Positions 49,496-59,754 of a DNA stretch of 64,000 nucleotides are shown piece by piece (position 1 is the first letter of the stretch; each line of letters begins with the position of its first letter). Origin of the DNA: Lacinutrix sp. MedPE-SW (lineage in GTDB: Bacteria; Bacteroidota; Bacteroidia; Flavobacteriales; Flavobacteriaceae); assembly GCF_001874145.1 (NCBI RefSeq), contig NZ_MPCX01000002.1, positions 186,001 through 250,000 on the forward strand, written 5' to 3'. The notes below the pieces were generated by a model. That model was not told the origin of the DNA. It saw only the letters and a list, made by a program, of their open reading frames with translations, and ran no database searches. The position numbers and the translations under genes were made by a program.

Positions 49496-50296
49496 ATGAA
49501 GTTTATTTTTTTATTTATAAGTCTTTTTTTGTTTACAAATATTTTTGCGCAAGAATGTGGTTATAAGGATTATAATGAGTTAGTAAGTTTAGCAAATAAA
49601 CAATCTAAAAACAAGGAATATAAATTAGCAAATTCGACTTTTAAAAAGGCTTTTAGTTCTGTAAATTTTCCATTAGGTCAAGATTTAGGCAATGCATTAT
49701 CTGTTGCTAATAAAACTAACGATGAGTCTTGGGCAAAAGAGATAGCTGTTAAGCTAGCAAAAGGTGGCGTACCAATTAGATACTTTACAAAACTTTATAA
49801 AATGAATTGGTATAAAGACTTCAAAGCCAATTTTAAAGCATTTAATTTATATTATAAATCACAGTATAATCAAGTTTTAAAAAATAGATGGATTGCGCTT
49901 ATTTTAAAAGATAGATACTTTAATTTAAATAGATATCATGCACATAGAGAAGGAAAAATTAAAATAACATTAGAAGAACTTATTGCAGAAGCTTCAGACA
50001 TTTCTACAGAGTTAAAAACTATTGTTGAGACCTTTGGTTTTCCTCATGAAAAACAAATCGGTTATTTGTATATTCAAGGACAAAATAGAGTTATAGATTA
50101 TCGCTCAGATGTTTTACTTAGACATATTTACCAAAGAGGAGAAGTGCTTTTTAAAGATACAGAAATTGATAATTTAATTTGTAGCGGAAACTTAAGAACT
50201 AAAGATGTTTTTTCGCAAAAATCTATAGGGTTTTGGTATGGTTTAGGTTTAGAAACTGTAATGGAAAAATTTTATAACAGATATAATAAAAACTAA
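49496..50296 (+). CDS. Secreted hypothetical protein
   Basis: Signal peptide MKFIFLFISLFLFTNIFAQ; start refined from 49472. Confidence 0.6.
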   Translation: MKFIFLFISLFLFTNIFAQECGYKDYNELVSLANKQSKNKEYKLANSTFKKAFSSVNFPLGQDLGNALSVANKTNDESWAKEIAVKLAKGGVPIRYFTKLYKMNWYKDFKANFKAFNLYYKSQYNQVLKNRWIALILKDRYFNLNRYHAHREGKIKITLEELIAEASDISTELKTIVETFGFPHEKQIGYLYIQGQNRVIDYRSDVLLRHIYQRGEVLFKDTEIDNLICSGNLRTKDVFSQKSIGFWYGLGLETVMEKFYNRYNKN

Positions 50297-51453
50297 CCTC
50301 TAAATAAAAAGAAATCATCTTTCATGTCTTCAATCTGTGCGTCTTCGTTTGTTATAATATAATCGATAGCTTTAGAGGTAAATTTATCACCTTTTTTTGT
50401 TAGAGATACAATGTTATTTTCAACAATAATCATATTGTTTTTTGTTGCTAGCTCTAATACCGTTTTAGCTCTAACTTTTTGCCAATTAATGTGTTCTCTT
50501 AAATGGTTTACGTGTCTTTCTTCAAATTCATTATGGTTTTTTAAATGCAATAAAAAAGTAAGTAAAGAAACCTCTGTACGTTGTTGTTTTTCGCGGTACA
50601 TTACAGCAATAATACCTTTGCTTGGAGCAAATAGATATACCAATAAAAATATTAAACCTAACATAGTGGTTATAGATCCAGCTATAGAAGCATCTAACCA
50701 ATGCGCAAACCAATAACCAGAAATTGCGCTTAAAACACCAAAACTAATAGCAAGTGCAAGCATTCTTTTTAAATCTGTGGTTAGTAAATAGGCAATTGCA
50801 GCAGGCGCAATCATTAACGCAACAACTAAAATAGCGCCAACAGCATCAAAAGCACCAACAGTGGTAACAGATGCGACACTCATTAACCCATAATGAATAA
50901 TTGCAGGAGAAAAACCAAGTGATGCGGCTAAACCAGCATCAAAAGTGCTTACTTTTAATTCTTTGAAAAAAGCGATTAATAATGTTATGGTAATTAATAG
51001 AATAACACCAATAATCCATAATGCTTTTGGTCCAACATCAACACCAGAAATTAATAACCTATCAAAAGGCGCAAAAGCTAATTCACCTAATAAAACGGCA
51101 TCAACGTCTAAATGAACATCGTTTGCATTTTTAGCAATTAAAATTACACCAATACTAAATAGAGCAGGAAACACTAAACCAATGGCAGTATCTTCTTTTA
51201 CTAAACCTGTTTTTTGAATATATTCTACCAAAATCACAGTAATAATACCTGTAAAAGCAGCAAATAAAATTAATAAAGGAGAGTTGAGGTTGTGTGTTAT
51301 AAAGAAACCAATTACAATACCAGGTAAAATAGAGTGACTAATAGCATCACTTATCATAGCCATTTTTCTAAGTACTAAAAATGTACCAGGTATAGTACAA
51401 GCAATTGCTACAAGACTTGCAATAAGTTGTATTTCAATTTGAGCGCTATTCAT
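50293..51453 (-). CDS. Mn/Zn ABC transporter permease with C-terminal winged-helix-like extension
   Basis: 386 aa; ABC-3 permease core (MISDAISHSILPGIVIGF), ~100-aa cytoplasmic tail. Confidence 0.9.
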   Translation of the reverse strand: MNSAQIEIQLIASLVAIACTIPGTFLVLRKMAMISDAISHSILPGIVIGFFITHNLNSPLLILFAAFTGIITVILVEYIQKTGLVKEDTAIGLVFPALFSIGVILIAKNANDVHLDVDAVLLGELAFAPFDRLLISGVDVGPKALWIIGVILLITITLLIAFFKELKVSTFDAGLAASLGFSPAIIHYGLMSVASVTTVGAFDAVGAILVVALMIAPAAIAYLLTTDLKRMLALAISFGVLSAISGYWFAHWLDASIAGSITTMLGLIFLLVYLFAPSKGIIAVMYREKQQRTEVSLLTFLLHLKNHNEFEERHVNHLREHINWQKVRAKTVLELATKNNMIIVENNIVSLTKKGDKFTSKAIDYIITNEDAQIEDMKDDFFLFRG

Positions 51454-52573
51454 CGTCTGTAGATTGTTTAGTATATAAATTTGCTGCGGTATTAAATCCT
51501 GTTTCGGTTAATCTCCACATTTTTCCTTCTAATTTCACATAATCTTTTTCTACTAATTTTTGCAACGTAGATTTTGTATAACCTTGAAAATTGTTTAAAA
51601 GTTTAATAGCGTGTGGATGTGAGATATTATCGTGCGTTTCTGCAATATGATACATAAAAGACAATGTTTTATGAAGCTCTAAATCACGACGATTTTTTAT
51701 AACTCTAATGTGTTTAAACAGTAAGCCACGACTTGGTGAAAACACAAAAGAAAAAAACACAAATACTGAAGCCACTAAAACAATAACTGGTCCAGTAGAT
51801 AAATTCGTTTGGCTGGCACTTATTGCTGTGCCAAAAACACCAGAAAAGGCACCAAAAACAGCTGCCAAAAATACCATAGTAGATAAACTGTTAGTCCATT
51901 GTCTTGCAGCTGCAGCAGGAGCTAAAAGCATAGCACTCATTAACACAACGCCAACAGTTTGTAGGCCTAATACAATGGCCAAAACAATAAAACTAGTAAT
52001 TAAAATATCTATAATTTTAGTGTTAAAGCCAAGTGTTTTTGTGTAGTCTGCATCAAAAAGTAAAATTTTAAATTCTTTCCAAAATAATAGTAAAACGAAC
52101 AAACATAAGCCAGTAACAATTGCCATTAACCAAACATCGCTTTCTACTAAAGTTGCTGCTTGACCAAATAAATACTTATCTAAACCTGCTTGATTTGCAT
52201 TTGGTTGTTTTTGAATAAAGGTTAGGAGTAACATACCAAAACCAAAAAATAAAGATAAAATTAGCCCTAATGCAGTATCACTTTTTAAATGTGTTTTCTT
52301 AACAATTCCTCGAATCCAGAAAGTTCCAATTAATCCACTAACTAAAGCACCTAAAAGTAAAGTGTTAGAATCTTTTGCTCCAGTAATTAAAAAAGCAATG
52401 GCTATTCCTGGTAATGCAGCATGCGATATTGCATCACCAAGTAAACTTTGTTTTCTAAGCACAGCAAAACTACCAAGCATACCTGTTACTGCGCCTAAAA
52501 TGGCTGTACCAAGTGTTATGGTACGAAGTGTGTAGTCGCTAAAAACTAATGAAAAATAGTCTTGAATATCCAT
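51446..52573 (-). CDS. Mn/Zn ABC transporter permease with C-terminal winged-helix-like extension
   Basis: 375 aa; LLGDAISHAALPGIAIAFL; tail LHKTLSFMYHIAETHDNISHPHAIKLLNNFQGYTKSTLQKLVEKDYVKLEGKMWRLTETG. Confidence 0.9.
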   Translation of the reverse strand: MDIQDYFSLVFSDYTLRTITLGTAILGAVTGMLGSFAVLRKQSLLGDAISHAALPGIAIAFLITGAKDSNTLLLGALVSGLIGTFWIRGIVKKTHLKSDTALGLILSLFFGFGMLLLTFIQKQPNANQAGLDKYLFGQAATLVESDVWLMAIVTGLCLFVLLLFWKEFKILLFDADYTKTLGFNTKIIDILITSFIVLAIVLGLQTVGVVLMSAMLLAPAAAARQWTNSLSTMVFLAAVFGAFSGVFGTAISASQTNLSTGPVIVLVASVFVFFSFVFSPSRGLLFKHIRVIKNRRDLELHKTLSFMYHIAETHDNISHPHAIKLLNNFQGYTKSTLQKLVEKDYVKLEGKMWRLTETGFNTAANLYTKQSTDDE

Positions 52574-53310
52574 TATTCTTGAATACTTACTTTGTAGTTA
52601 ATACCATAGGTTTTAGTTAAGTTGTCATCATTAAAAATGTCTTTAACTGGACCTGTGGCAATCTTTTTTACATTTAAAAAGGTTACCCAATCAAAATATT
52701 CTGGTACGGTTTGTAAATCGTGATGCACAACAATAACCGTTTTACCTGCTTTTCGTAATTCTTTTAAAATATTAATTATTGCAATTTCGGTAGTAGCATC
52801 AACACCTTGAAACGGTTCATCCATAAAATAGATAGAAGCGTTTTGTACTAGAGCACGAGCTAAAAAAATACGTTGTTGTTGTCCGCCAGAAAGCTGGCTA
52901 ATTTGCCTGCCTTTAAAGGCTAACATACCCACTTTTTCTAAAGCTTCAAGAGCTGCTTTTTTCTCTTTTTGTCTAGGTCTTTTAATCCAACCCAAACTGC
53001 CATAAGTTCCCATCATTACAACATCTAGTGCTGTTGTTGGGAAATCCCAATCTACACTTCCTTTTTGTGGAACATAAGCAACTAGTCTGCGTTGTTTTTC
53101 ATAAGGTTTACCGTAAATAGCAACGCTTCCTGCTATAGGTTTTAATATGCCTAAAATAGACTTAATAAGTGTAGATTTTCCAGCGCCATTAGGTCCAACA
53201 ATAGCCATTAAAACACCTTCTGGAATTTCTAAATCGATATCCCAAAGTACAGGTTTGTAGTTGTAAGCTACTGTAAGGTCGTCTACTTTTACGGCTATTT
53301 TTTTACTCAT
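52573..53310 (-). CDS. Mn/Zn ABC transporter ATP-binding protein
   Basis: Walker [26 protein letters not shown], Walker [13 protein letters not shown]. Confidence 0.95.
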   Translation of the reverse strand: MSKKIAVKVDDLTVAYNYKPVLWDIDLEIPEGVLMAIVGPNGAGKSTLIKSILGILKPIAGSVAIYGKPYEKQRRLVAYVPQKGSVDWDFPTTALDVVMMGTYGSLGWIKRPRQKEKKAALEALEKVGMLAFKGRQISQLSGGQQQRIFLARALVQNASIYFMDEPFQGVDATTEIAIINILKELRKAGKTVIVVHHDLQTVPEYFDWVTFLNVKKIATGPVKDIFNDDNLTKTYGINYKVSIQE

Positions 53311-54218
53311 TATTTTAAAGCGTTAACAATTGTATTTACATTATACTCAAACATACCAATGTACGTGCCTTCAACAGTTCCTGCATTTCCAAGTGCATCA
53401 GAATATAAAGTGCCTCCAATTACTACATCGTGACCTTTAGATTTCACTGCAGCTTGTAATGCTTTAATGGTACGTTTTGGCACAGAACTTTCAACAAAAA
53501 TGGCTTTAACTTTATTTTCTATTATAAAAGTAGCTAATTTTTGTACGTCTTGTACACCAGCTTCTGTCGCTGTACTTAAACCTTGTAAACCTACAACATT
53601 AAAACCGTAGTTTTTTCCGAAGTAATTAAAAGCATCATGAGCAGTTACTAATATTCTTTTTTCTTTTGGAAGTGTTTCTATTGTTGAAGAAATCTTTGTT
53701 TGTAAATCTTCTAATTGCTGAAGGTATTTTTTTTCATTTTCAGAAAAACGTGCAGCATTTTCAGGATCTTTTTCAATTAATACCAGAGTTACTTTTTTAG
53801 CAAATTGTTTAAAATAAGAAATATTAAACCATACATGCGGATCGTAATTAGAAGCAAAATAATCTGAACCAATTAAGCTAGATTTATCTAAATCATCTGC
53901 CAATGCAACAGGAGATTGTGTGTTCATTTTTTCGAAAACCTCTACTAATTTTCCTTCTAAATGTAAACCGTTGTAAAAAATAACATCTGCATTTACTAAT
54001 TTAGTTACATCGCCTTCGCTGGCTTTATATAAATGCGGATCGACTCCAGAACCCATTAAGCCATTTACATTAACTAAATCGCCACCTATATTTTTAACCA
54101 AATCTGTAATCATGGTTGTAGTGGTAACAATATTTAGTTTGCCGTTGTCTTTGTTGCTATCATTTTTGCAATTAAAAAGTGATAGTGTTATTGCTAGAAA
54201 TAGTATTATTTTTTTCAT
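53310..54218 (-). CDS. Metal ABC transporter substrate-binding lipoprotein (ZnuA/MntA-like)
   Basis: 302 aa; lipobox [48 protein letters not shown]. Confidence 0.93.
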   Translation of the reverse strand: MKKIILFLAITLSLFNCKNDSNKDNGKLNIVTTTTMITDLVKNIGGDLVNVNGLMGSGVDPHLYKASEGDVTKLVNADVIFYNGLHLEGKLVEVFEKMNTQSPVALADDLDKSSLIGSDYFASNYDPHVWFNISYFKQFAKKVTLVLIEKDPENAARFSENEKKYLQQLEDLQTKISSTIETLPKEKRILVTAHDAFNYFGKNYGFNVVGLQGLSTATEAGVQDVQKLATFIIENKVKAIFVESSVPKRTIKALQAAVKSKGHDVVIGGTLYSDALGNAGTVEGTYIGMFEYNVNTIVNALK

Positions 54219-54251
54219 TATTAAGGTATTTAAATACTAATTTTTAATTTG

Positions 54252-55052
54252 TTATGATTTTGGAATTCTAAAACTAAATCCACCACTTATTAAAATGTCT
54301 TGTCCATCTGTTATACTAGAACCTACAGTGGCATCTAACTGTAAGTTGTTGGATATTAAGTAAGTAAAACCAGCATCCCAAAGGTGATTTGCTTTATTGT
54401 TTTCTGGAAAATCACCATATAATTCTACATAAGCGCCAAGTTTGCTTGTTAAGCTATAACCGTATGCAATTGTATAAAGGTAAGCGGCTTCAGGATTGTC
54501 GTTTTCCCAAGCAGCGCCTAAATTATATGATAAACTTGATTTTTCGCTTAAAGTATGTGCAAATGAAAACCTAAAGTCTACTCCAGTGTTTTCTGGTCTA
54601 AGTCCTTTTTTTACTGAAAAAGGCAAGTTTAAATGACCTAAAAAACCAATTTCTGGCATCCAACCATTTTCTTGTGCAATAGTTGTTTTAAAACCTAGCA
54701 GTAAAGGAGAAAAACTATTAGTTGAAGCAATTTCATTACCATTAAACTTTACTTTACTATTTGTATAATTGTAGCCTAAGCGTAATTCTAAATTATTTAA
54801 TAAACCATAACGTACTAACATAGTATTGTATGTAAAGTCTTCGGTTTTAATATTGTTTTCTTCAAAACTTTCGTAAAATGCTCCTGTTTCTACTTGTAGA
54901 AATCCTTTTGGTAAAGCTGTAGGAGATTCTGTAGCGTCTGGTCTGTCTGTAATTAATGGCTCTAATGTGCTATTTTCTTGTGCAAAAGAAAATATTGAAA
55001 CAGAAAATAGACATCCTGCTGTAATTGTTTTTAAGTACTTAGTTGGTGTCAT
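54252..55052 (-). CDS. Outer-membrane transporter-like beta-barrel (phenol/MetA-pathway type)
   Basis: 266 aa; signal peptide; LITDRPDATESPTALPKGFLQVETGAFYE. Confidence 0.82.
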   Translation of the reverse strand: MTPTKYLKTITAGCLFSVSIFSFAQENSTLEPLITDRPDATESPTALPKGFLQVETGAFYESFEENNIKTEDFTYNTMLVRYGLLNNLELRLGYNYTNSKVKFNGNEIASTNSFSPLLLGFKTTIAQENGWMPEIGFLGHLNLPFSVKKGLRPENTGVDFRFSFAHTLSEKSSLSYNLGAAWENDNPEAAYLYTIAYGYSLTSKLGAYVELYGDFPENNKANHLWDAGFTYLISNNLQLDATVGSSITDGQDILISGGFSFRIPKS

Positions 55053-55698
55053 TTACGTAAATTATATTAGTGAAATCTTCGTTTAAAAGAATGGTGTTAT
55101 TATTAATTGAAATTTGTGTCATTTTATTTTTGCTAAACTGTTTTGTAACCAAAATAGAATTACCATACTTAAGTCCATTAAGTGCACAAAAATCAAAGAA
55201 CTCTTTATCATCACTCATTAAGCGTGAAATAATATATTGTTTTCCTTCTTGAGTGTTAGATAGGCTTATTGAGGTGTCTATTGTGGTAATCTCTCCATTT
55301 TCATTTGGAATTGGATCACCATGCGGATCGAATTTTGGATTACCTAAATAGTCGCTTATTTTATTTGCTAAAAAATTTGACGTTTCATGTTCAAGAAACT
55401 CTGCTTCTCTATGTATTTCATGCAATGTCATGTCGAAGGTTTTATGAAGAAATGCTTCCCATAATCTATGTTTTCTAATAACGTTTAGTGCCATTTTCTC
55501 ACCTTTATTAGTGAGTTGTAAGGCTTGGTATTTTTCGTAATTAAGTATGTCTTTTGCAGCTAATTTTTTTGCCATATCTGTTGCTGCTGCGTTAGATATG
55601 CCAAGCTTTTTTGCAATGTTACCGGGTTTAGTATCATTAACATCGTTATTGTTGTTTTTGTAAATGGCTTTTACAAAATTCTCTATTGCTACAGACAT
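55039..55698 (-). CDS. MntR/DtxR-family metal-dependent transcriptional repressor
   Basis: 219 aa; wHTH KPGNIAKKLGISNAAATDMAKKLAAKDIL, metal-binding region RKHRLWEAFLHKTFDMTLHEIHREAEFLEH. Confidence 0.93.
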   Translation of the reverse strand: MSVAIENFVKAIYKNNNNDVNDTKPGNIAKKLGISNAAATDMAKKLAAKDILNYEKYQALQLTNKGEKMALNVIRKHRLWEAFLHKTFDMTLHEIHREAEFLEHETSNFLANKISDYLGNPKFDPHGDPIPNENGEITTIDTSISLSNTQEGKQYIISRLMSDDKEFFDFCALNGLKYGNSILVTKQFSKNKMTQISINNNTILLNEDFTNIIYVNDTN

Positions 55699-55799
55699 TT
55701 TTAATTGCTTTAATTAATTTTTAAGCTTACTTAAATTTTTTACAAATGTAACTAAAATTTTTAATTATTGTAAATTTGGTATGATTTAAGTTATATTTA

Positions 55800-56243
55800 T
55801 TGTCTAAGACGTTAATGAATATGAAAAATCTACTTTTAATTTTTACACTCGTAATAACAAGTATAGTATCTGCTCAAGATTCTACAGCCGTTAAAGCAGA
55901 AGCGCCAAAAATTGTATCTAAATTAATGTATGGTAATACTCTTAAAGTTGAAGATTTAGAGTTTAAATTTGTTGCGGTAGAAAGTGATTCGCGCTGTCCA
56001 AAAGGTGTACAATGTGTTTGGGCTGGAGAGGCAATTGTTTTGGTTGATGTTTTTAAAAACGGAAACAAATTAGAGCAAAAACGATTGGTTTTTTCTCCTA
56101 CTAGCCAATTGCAAAATGCTTTAGGAAATTTATTTTCTTCGGAAAGTCTAAAGGTTTCTGGTTTAAATATTGTGCCTTATCCAGAAAGTGGTAGTAAAAT
56201 AAAAATAGAAGATTATTATATACAACTTGCCGTTAAAAACTAA
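55800..56243 (+). CDS. Secreted hypothetical protein
   Basis: 147 aa; signal peptide; SDSRCPKGVQCVWAGEAIVLV motif. Confidence 0.65.
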   Translation: MSKTLMNMKNLLLIFTLVITSIVSAQDSTAVKAEAPKIVSKLMYGNTLKVEDLEFKFVAVESDSRCPKGVQCVWAGEAIVLVDVFKNGNKLEQKRLVFSPTSQLQNALGNLFSSESLKVSGLNIVPYPESGSKIKIEDYYIQLAVKN

Positions 56244-56261
56244 GCTTTATAAGAGTATTTT

Positions 56262-56358
56262 TGCGTTAAGGATAGAACGGCATGTTTGAGCTCCTCGCAG
56301 AGAGCGAGTAGTGATAGCCTGACCAAAAGAATGCCTTTTAGCATTTTTTGGTAACGCC
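56262..56358 (-). repeat. Dispersed intergenic element, copy B
   Basis: Minus strand: GGCGTTACCAAAAAATGC…GGCATTCTTTTGGTCAGGCTATCACTACTCGCTCTCTGCGAGGAGCTCAAACATGCCGTTCTATCCTTAACGCA. Confidence 0.85.
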
Positions 56359-56379
56359 AAGATTATTTTTTTACTGCGT

Positions 56380-56511
56380 TTAGTGGCAGCCGCAATCGTC
56401 TGTACCACATGCTTTTTTTGCTTTCTTTTTCCAAATGTATTTTTTGAATAAAAAACTTAAAGCAAAAGCTAAAATGGCTAAAACAATTATATTTTGGAGT
56501 ATAATATGCAT
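56380..56511 (-). CDS. FeoB-associated Cys-rich membrane protein
   Basis: MHIILQNIIVLAILAFALSFLFKKYIWKKKAKKACGTDDCGCH; ATG at 56511 overlaps the feoB stop. Confidence 0.85.
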   Translation of the reverse strand: MHIILQNIIVLAILAFALSFLFKKYIWKKKAKKACGTDDCGCH

Positions 56512-58613
56512 TATTTTAAAAATTGAAATGATAATAAAGCTACAATATATGCAATAGCTGTCATGATAACGAATTGGTATGTTGGCCATTTCCAGCTATT
56601 GGTTTCTTTTTTTACTATGGCAAGCGTACTCATACATTGCATAGCAAAGGCATAAAATAGTAATAGTGATATACCAGATGCAAAGTTAAATAGTGGACCA
56701 CCAAGTATTGGGTTTACTTCTCCTGCCATTCGGTTTTTTATAGTTTCCTCGTCGTCACTACCTACGCTGTAAATTGTTGCTAAGGTACCTACAAAAACTT
56801 CTCGAGCTGCAAAACTACTTATTATGGCAATACCTATTTTCCAGTCGTAACCTAGTGGTCTAATTGCTGGTTCTATTGCGCGTCCTGTAAGCCCTATAAA
56901 TGAGTGCTCGAGTTTATGAGAAGCTATTTTTTGTTGTAATTGGTCTTGGCTTAAATTTTGAGTAGCATATTGCTCTGTAATAATAGTTTCGGCATTATTA
57001 AATTGTTCTCCTGGACCGTAAGATGCTAATACCCATAGTACAATTGAGATGGCTAATATTATTTTTCCGGCACCAAAAATAAAAGCTTTTGTTTTTTCTA
57101 ATACGGTAAGTGCAACGTTTTTAAATAACGGCACTTTGTAGTTTGGCATTTCTACTACAAAAAAGGTTTTGCTTTTAATATTTAAAACTTTATTTAAAAT
57201 CCATGCAGAGCCTACTGCAGCACCAAAACCTATTAAATATAATAGCATTAATGTAAGTGCTTGGTAGCTTAAACCAAGTATTCTGCCTTCTGGGATTACT
57301 AAGGAGATAATAATTAAATATACTGGTAAACGCGCAGAACAGGTTGTAAATGGTGTTACTAATATGGTAATTAATCGCTCTTTCCAGCTTTCTATATTTC
57401 TGGTTGCCATAATGGCTGGAATTGCACAAGCTGTCCCAGAAATTAATGGTACAATACTTTTGCCGCTTAATCCAAAACGACGCATAATTCTATCCATTAA
57501 AAATACGACGCGGCTCATATAGCCACTTTCTTCTAGTACTGCTATAAAAAGGAATAAAAAGGCTATTTGAGGTATAAAAATAACAATACCACCTAAACCG
57601 GCAATAATACCTTCGGCAATTAAATCGGTTACTTTTCCGCCGCCAGGAAAAGTGTCTTTTATCCAATTACTTAATGAGGCAAATGTAGAGTCAATCCAGT
57701 CCATTGGTATGCTAGACCAATCGTAAATGGCTTGAAAAATTAATAAAAGGATGAGAAAAAATATTAAATAGCCCCAAACTTTATGGGTAAGTATACGGTC
57801 TAATTTTGTGCGTAAATCTTTGGCTTGAGAAACATCTATGGTTTGTCCTTTTTTTAAAACGTTATTTATAAACTGGTAGCGTTTTATGGTTTCTTTTTGT
57901 TGAAGCCTTTTTAAGTCACTTTCAGATTTTGTTTTAAAACTTGCAATAGCATCAATCTCTTTTCTATTGGTTTTTCCAAAGTTTACATCTTGTGTAATTA
58001 CAAGCCAAAGTTTGTATAATAATTGATTTGGAAATGCTTTACGAAGACTATTAAAATAGTTTGGGTCAATTTCTGATGCATTTAAACATGGTTTAACCGA
58101 GAGTTCTTTATAGTTGCTAATTTGTTGTTTTAAATTGGCAATACCTTCGTTTTTACGTGTGCTTATTACGGCAATTTTTGTTTCTAATTGCTGTTCTAAA
58201 TAACCAACATCTAGCGAGATGCCTTTTCTACGCATTCTGTCTGCCATGTTAATTACAAGCAGGCAAGGAATTTCAAGATCTTTAATTTGTGTAAAAAGAA
58301 GTAGGTTTCGTTTTAAATTTTCTACATCACTAACCACAACGGCTACGTCTGGAAAATCTTTATCGTTTTTATTTAAAAGCAATTCTATTACAACATTCTC
58401 ATCTAAAGATGATGCGTTTAAACTATATGTACCAGGTAAATCTATTATGTGAGCTTTTACGCCACGAGGTAATTTACAAATCCCTTCTTTTTTTTCAACA
58501 GTAATACCTGGGTAGTTTCCTACTTGCTGGTTTAAGCCTGTTAAAGCGTTAAAAACTGATGTTTTTCCTGTATTAGGATTTCCTATTAAGGCAACGTTAA
58601 TTTGCTTACTCAT
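56511..58613 (-). CDS. feoB: Ferrous iron transport protein B
   Basis: 700 aa; G1 GNPNTGKTSVFNALTGLNQQVGNYPGITVEKKEG, DLPGTYSL, membrane Gate domains. Confidence 0.96.
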   Translation of the reverse strand: MSKQINVALIGNPNTGKTSVFNALTGLNQQVGNYPGITVEKKEGICKLPRGVKAHIIDLPGTYSLNASSLDENVVIELLLNKNDKDFPDVAVVVSDVENLKRNLLLFTQIKDLEIPCLLVINMADRMRRKGISLDVGYLEQQLETKIAVISTRKNEGIANLKQQISNYKELSVKPCLNASEIDPNYFNSLRKAFPNQLLYKLWLVITQDVNFGKTNRKEIDAIASFKTKSESDLKRLQQKETIKRYQFINNVLKKGQTIDVSQAKDLRTKLDRILTHKVWGYLIFFLILLLIFQAIYDWSSIPMDWIDSTFASLSNWIKDTFPGGGKVTDLIAEGIIAGLGGIVIFIPQIAFLFLFIAVLEESGYMSRVVFLMDRIMRRFGLSGKSIVPLISGTACAIPAIMATRNIESWKERLITILVTPFTTCSARLPVYLIIISLVIPEGRILGLSYQALTLMLLYLIGFGAAVGSAWILNKVLNIKSKTFFVVEMPNYKVPLFKNVALTVLEKTKAFIFGAGKIILAISIVLWVLASYGPGEQFNNAETIITEQYATQNLSQDQLQQKIASHKLEHSFIGLTGRAIEPAIRPLGYDWKIGIAIISSFAAREVFVGTLATIYSVGSDDEETIKNRMAGEVNPILGGPLFNFASGISLLLFYAFAMQCMSTLAIVKKETNSWKWPTYQFVIMTAIAYIVALLSFQFLK

Positions 58614-58839
58614 TAATTTTATCTATTAAAATATGAATAGCTGTCTCTTTTCTAATAGCAAGATGGCTTCCGTTAATATTTAAATACATTGGGTCCGAGA
58701 AGGGAGCAACTTGTACTAATTCAACAAAGTTTCCTGGCAAACAACCCATTTCTAGGAGTTTAAGTGGAATGGAATTTGAAGACACATCTGTTATAATGCC
58801 TTTTTCACCGCGTTTTAATTGTGCTAAAGAGTACTTCAA
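58606..58839 (-). CDS. feoA: Ferrous iron transport protein A
   Basis: 77 aa; LLEMGCLPGNFVELVQVAPFSDPMYLNINGSHLAIRKE. Confidence 0.93.
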   Translation of the reverse strand: MKYSLAQLKRGEKGIITDVSSNSIPLKLLEMGCLPGNFVELVQVAPFSDPMYLNINGSHLAIRKETAIHILIDKINE

Positions 58840-58915
58840 GCTTATTTAGATTGATTTTAAAGAAGCAAAAGTAAGAGAAAAAAATAAGGCTAAAAAATTG
58901 TAGTCTAATAAACCG

Positions 58916-59587
58916 CTATTTTTCCATACGTTTTAACTTTTCGATATCATCAAGTAATTGAGAAATAGCCTCAGGATCTGTACCATCGTAGAAGCCACGA
59001 ATTTGTCTTTTTTTATCTATAAGCATAAAATTTTCGGTATGTATCATATCGTATTTATCGCCGTTACCTGCAGATTTTACTGCTAAATAACTTTTTCTTG
59101 CTAGCTCATAAATTTGTTTTTTATCGCCAGTAACTAAATTCCATTTGGCATCGTTAACACCTTTTAGTTTTGCGTATTTTTTTAATTGTGCAACACTATC
59201 TATTACAGGTGTTACAGAGTGCGATAACAGCATAATATCATCATCGTTAATAATCTCTTTTTGTATGTCTCGCATATGGTCTGTCATTATAGGACAAATA
59301 GTTTGACAGGTTGTAAAGAAAAAATCAGCAACATAAATTTTACCTTTATAATCATTTTGAGTGATTGTTTTTCCGTTTTGGTTGGTTAAACTAAAATCTG
59401 CAATTTTATGGTATTTCTTTACGTGTTGTATTGTACTGTCTACCAAAGTAGCATCAATAGTATCAGGATTGTAAATAGGTAAGGGTTTTTCGACATTTAA
59501 AACCGAATAGATAATAGAAATTATAATTACTGAAAGTATAAAAAAACCTATGGCAAATTTTTTATAACCTTTAAAAAATGAAAGCAT
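58916..59587 (-). CDS. SCO1/SenC family protein
   Basis: 223 aa; FFFTTCQTICPIMTDHMRDIQ (CxxxC), IHTENFMLIDKKRQIRGFYDG. Confidence 0.93.
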   Translation of the reverse strand: MLSFFKGYKKFAIGFFILSVIIISIIYSVLNVEKPLPIYNPDTIDATLVDSTIQHVKKYHKIADFSLTNQNGKTITQNDYKGKIYVADFFFTTCQTICPIMTDHMRDIQKEIINDDDIMLLSHSVTPVIDSVAQLKKYAKLKGVNDAKWNLVTGDKKQIYELARKSYLAVKSAGNGDKYDMIHTENFMLIDKKRQIRGFYDGTDPEAISQLLDDIEKLKRMEK

Positions 59588-59754
59588 AAAGTAAGATTTG
59601 AATCGCTATGCTACAAAAATACAACGCAAAGTATTCATAAACCATTTTTTTGGCTCACAAATTGCTATAAAACAGAAAGCAAACGAATAATAGCTTTTTA
59701 AACTAAGTCTAAATACTTACTTTTGGGCGTTATAAAAAAGAACAATTAAATTAA

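Noticed and set aside
51708-52046. 112-aa plus-strand ORF opposite the metal permease
   Set aside because: Antisense shadow ORF of a well supported permease.
59725-59733. GGGCGTTAT upstream of rseP resembling the repeat's left end
   Set aside because: No arm 1, GGTC block or right end follows; probably a chance match.
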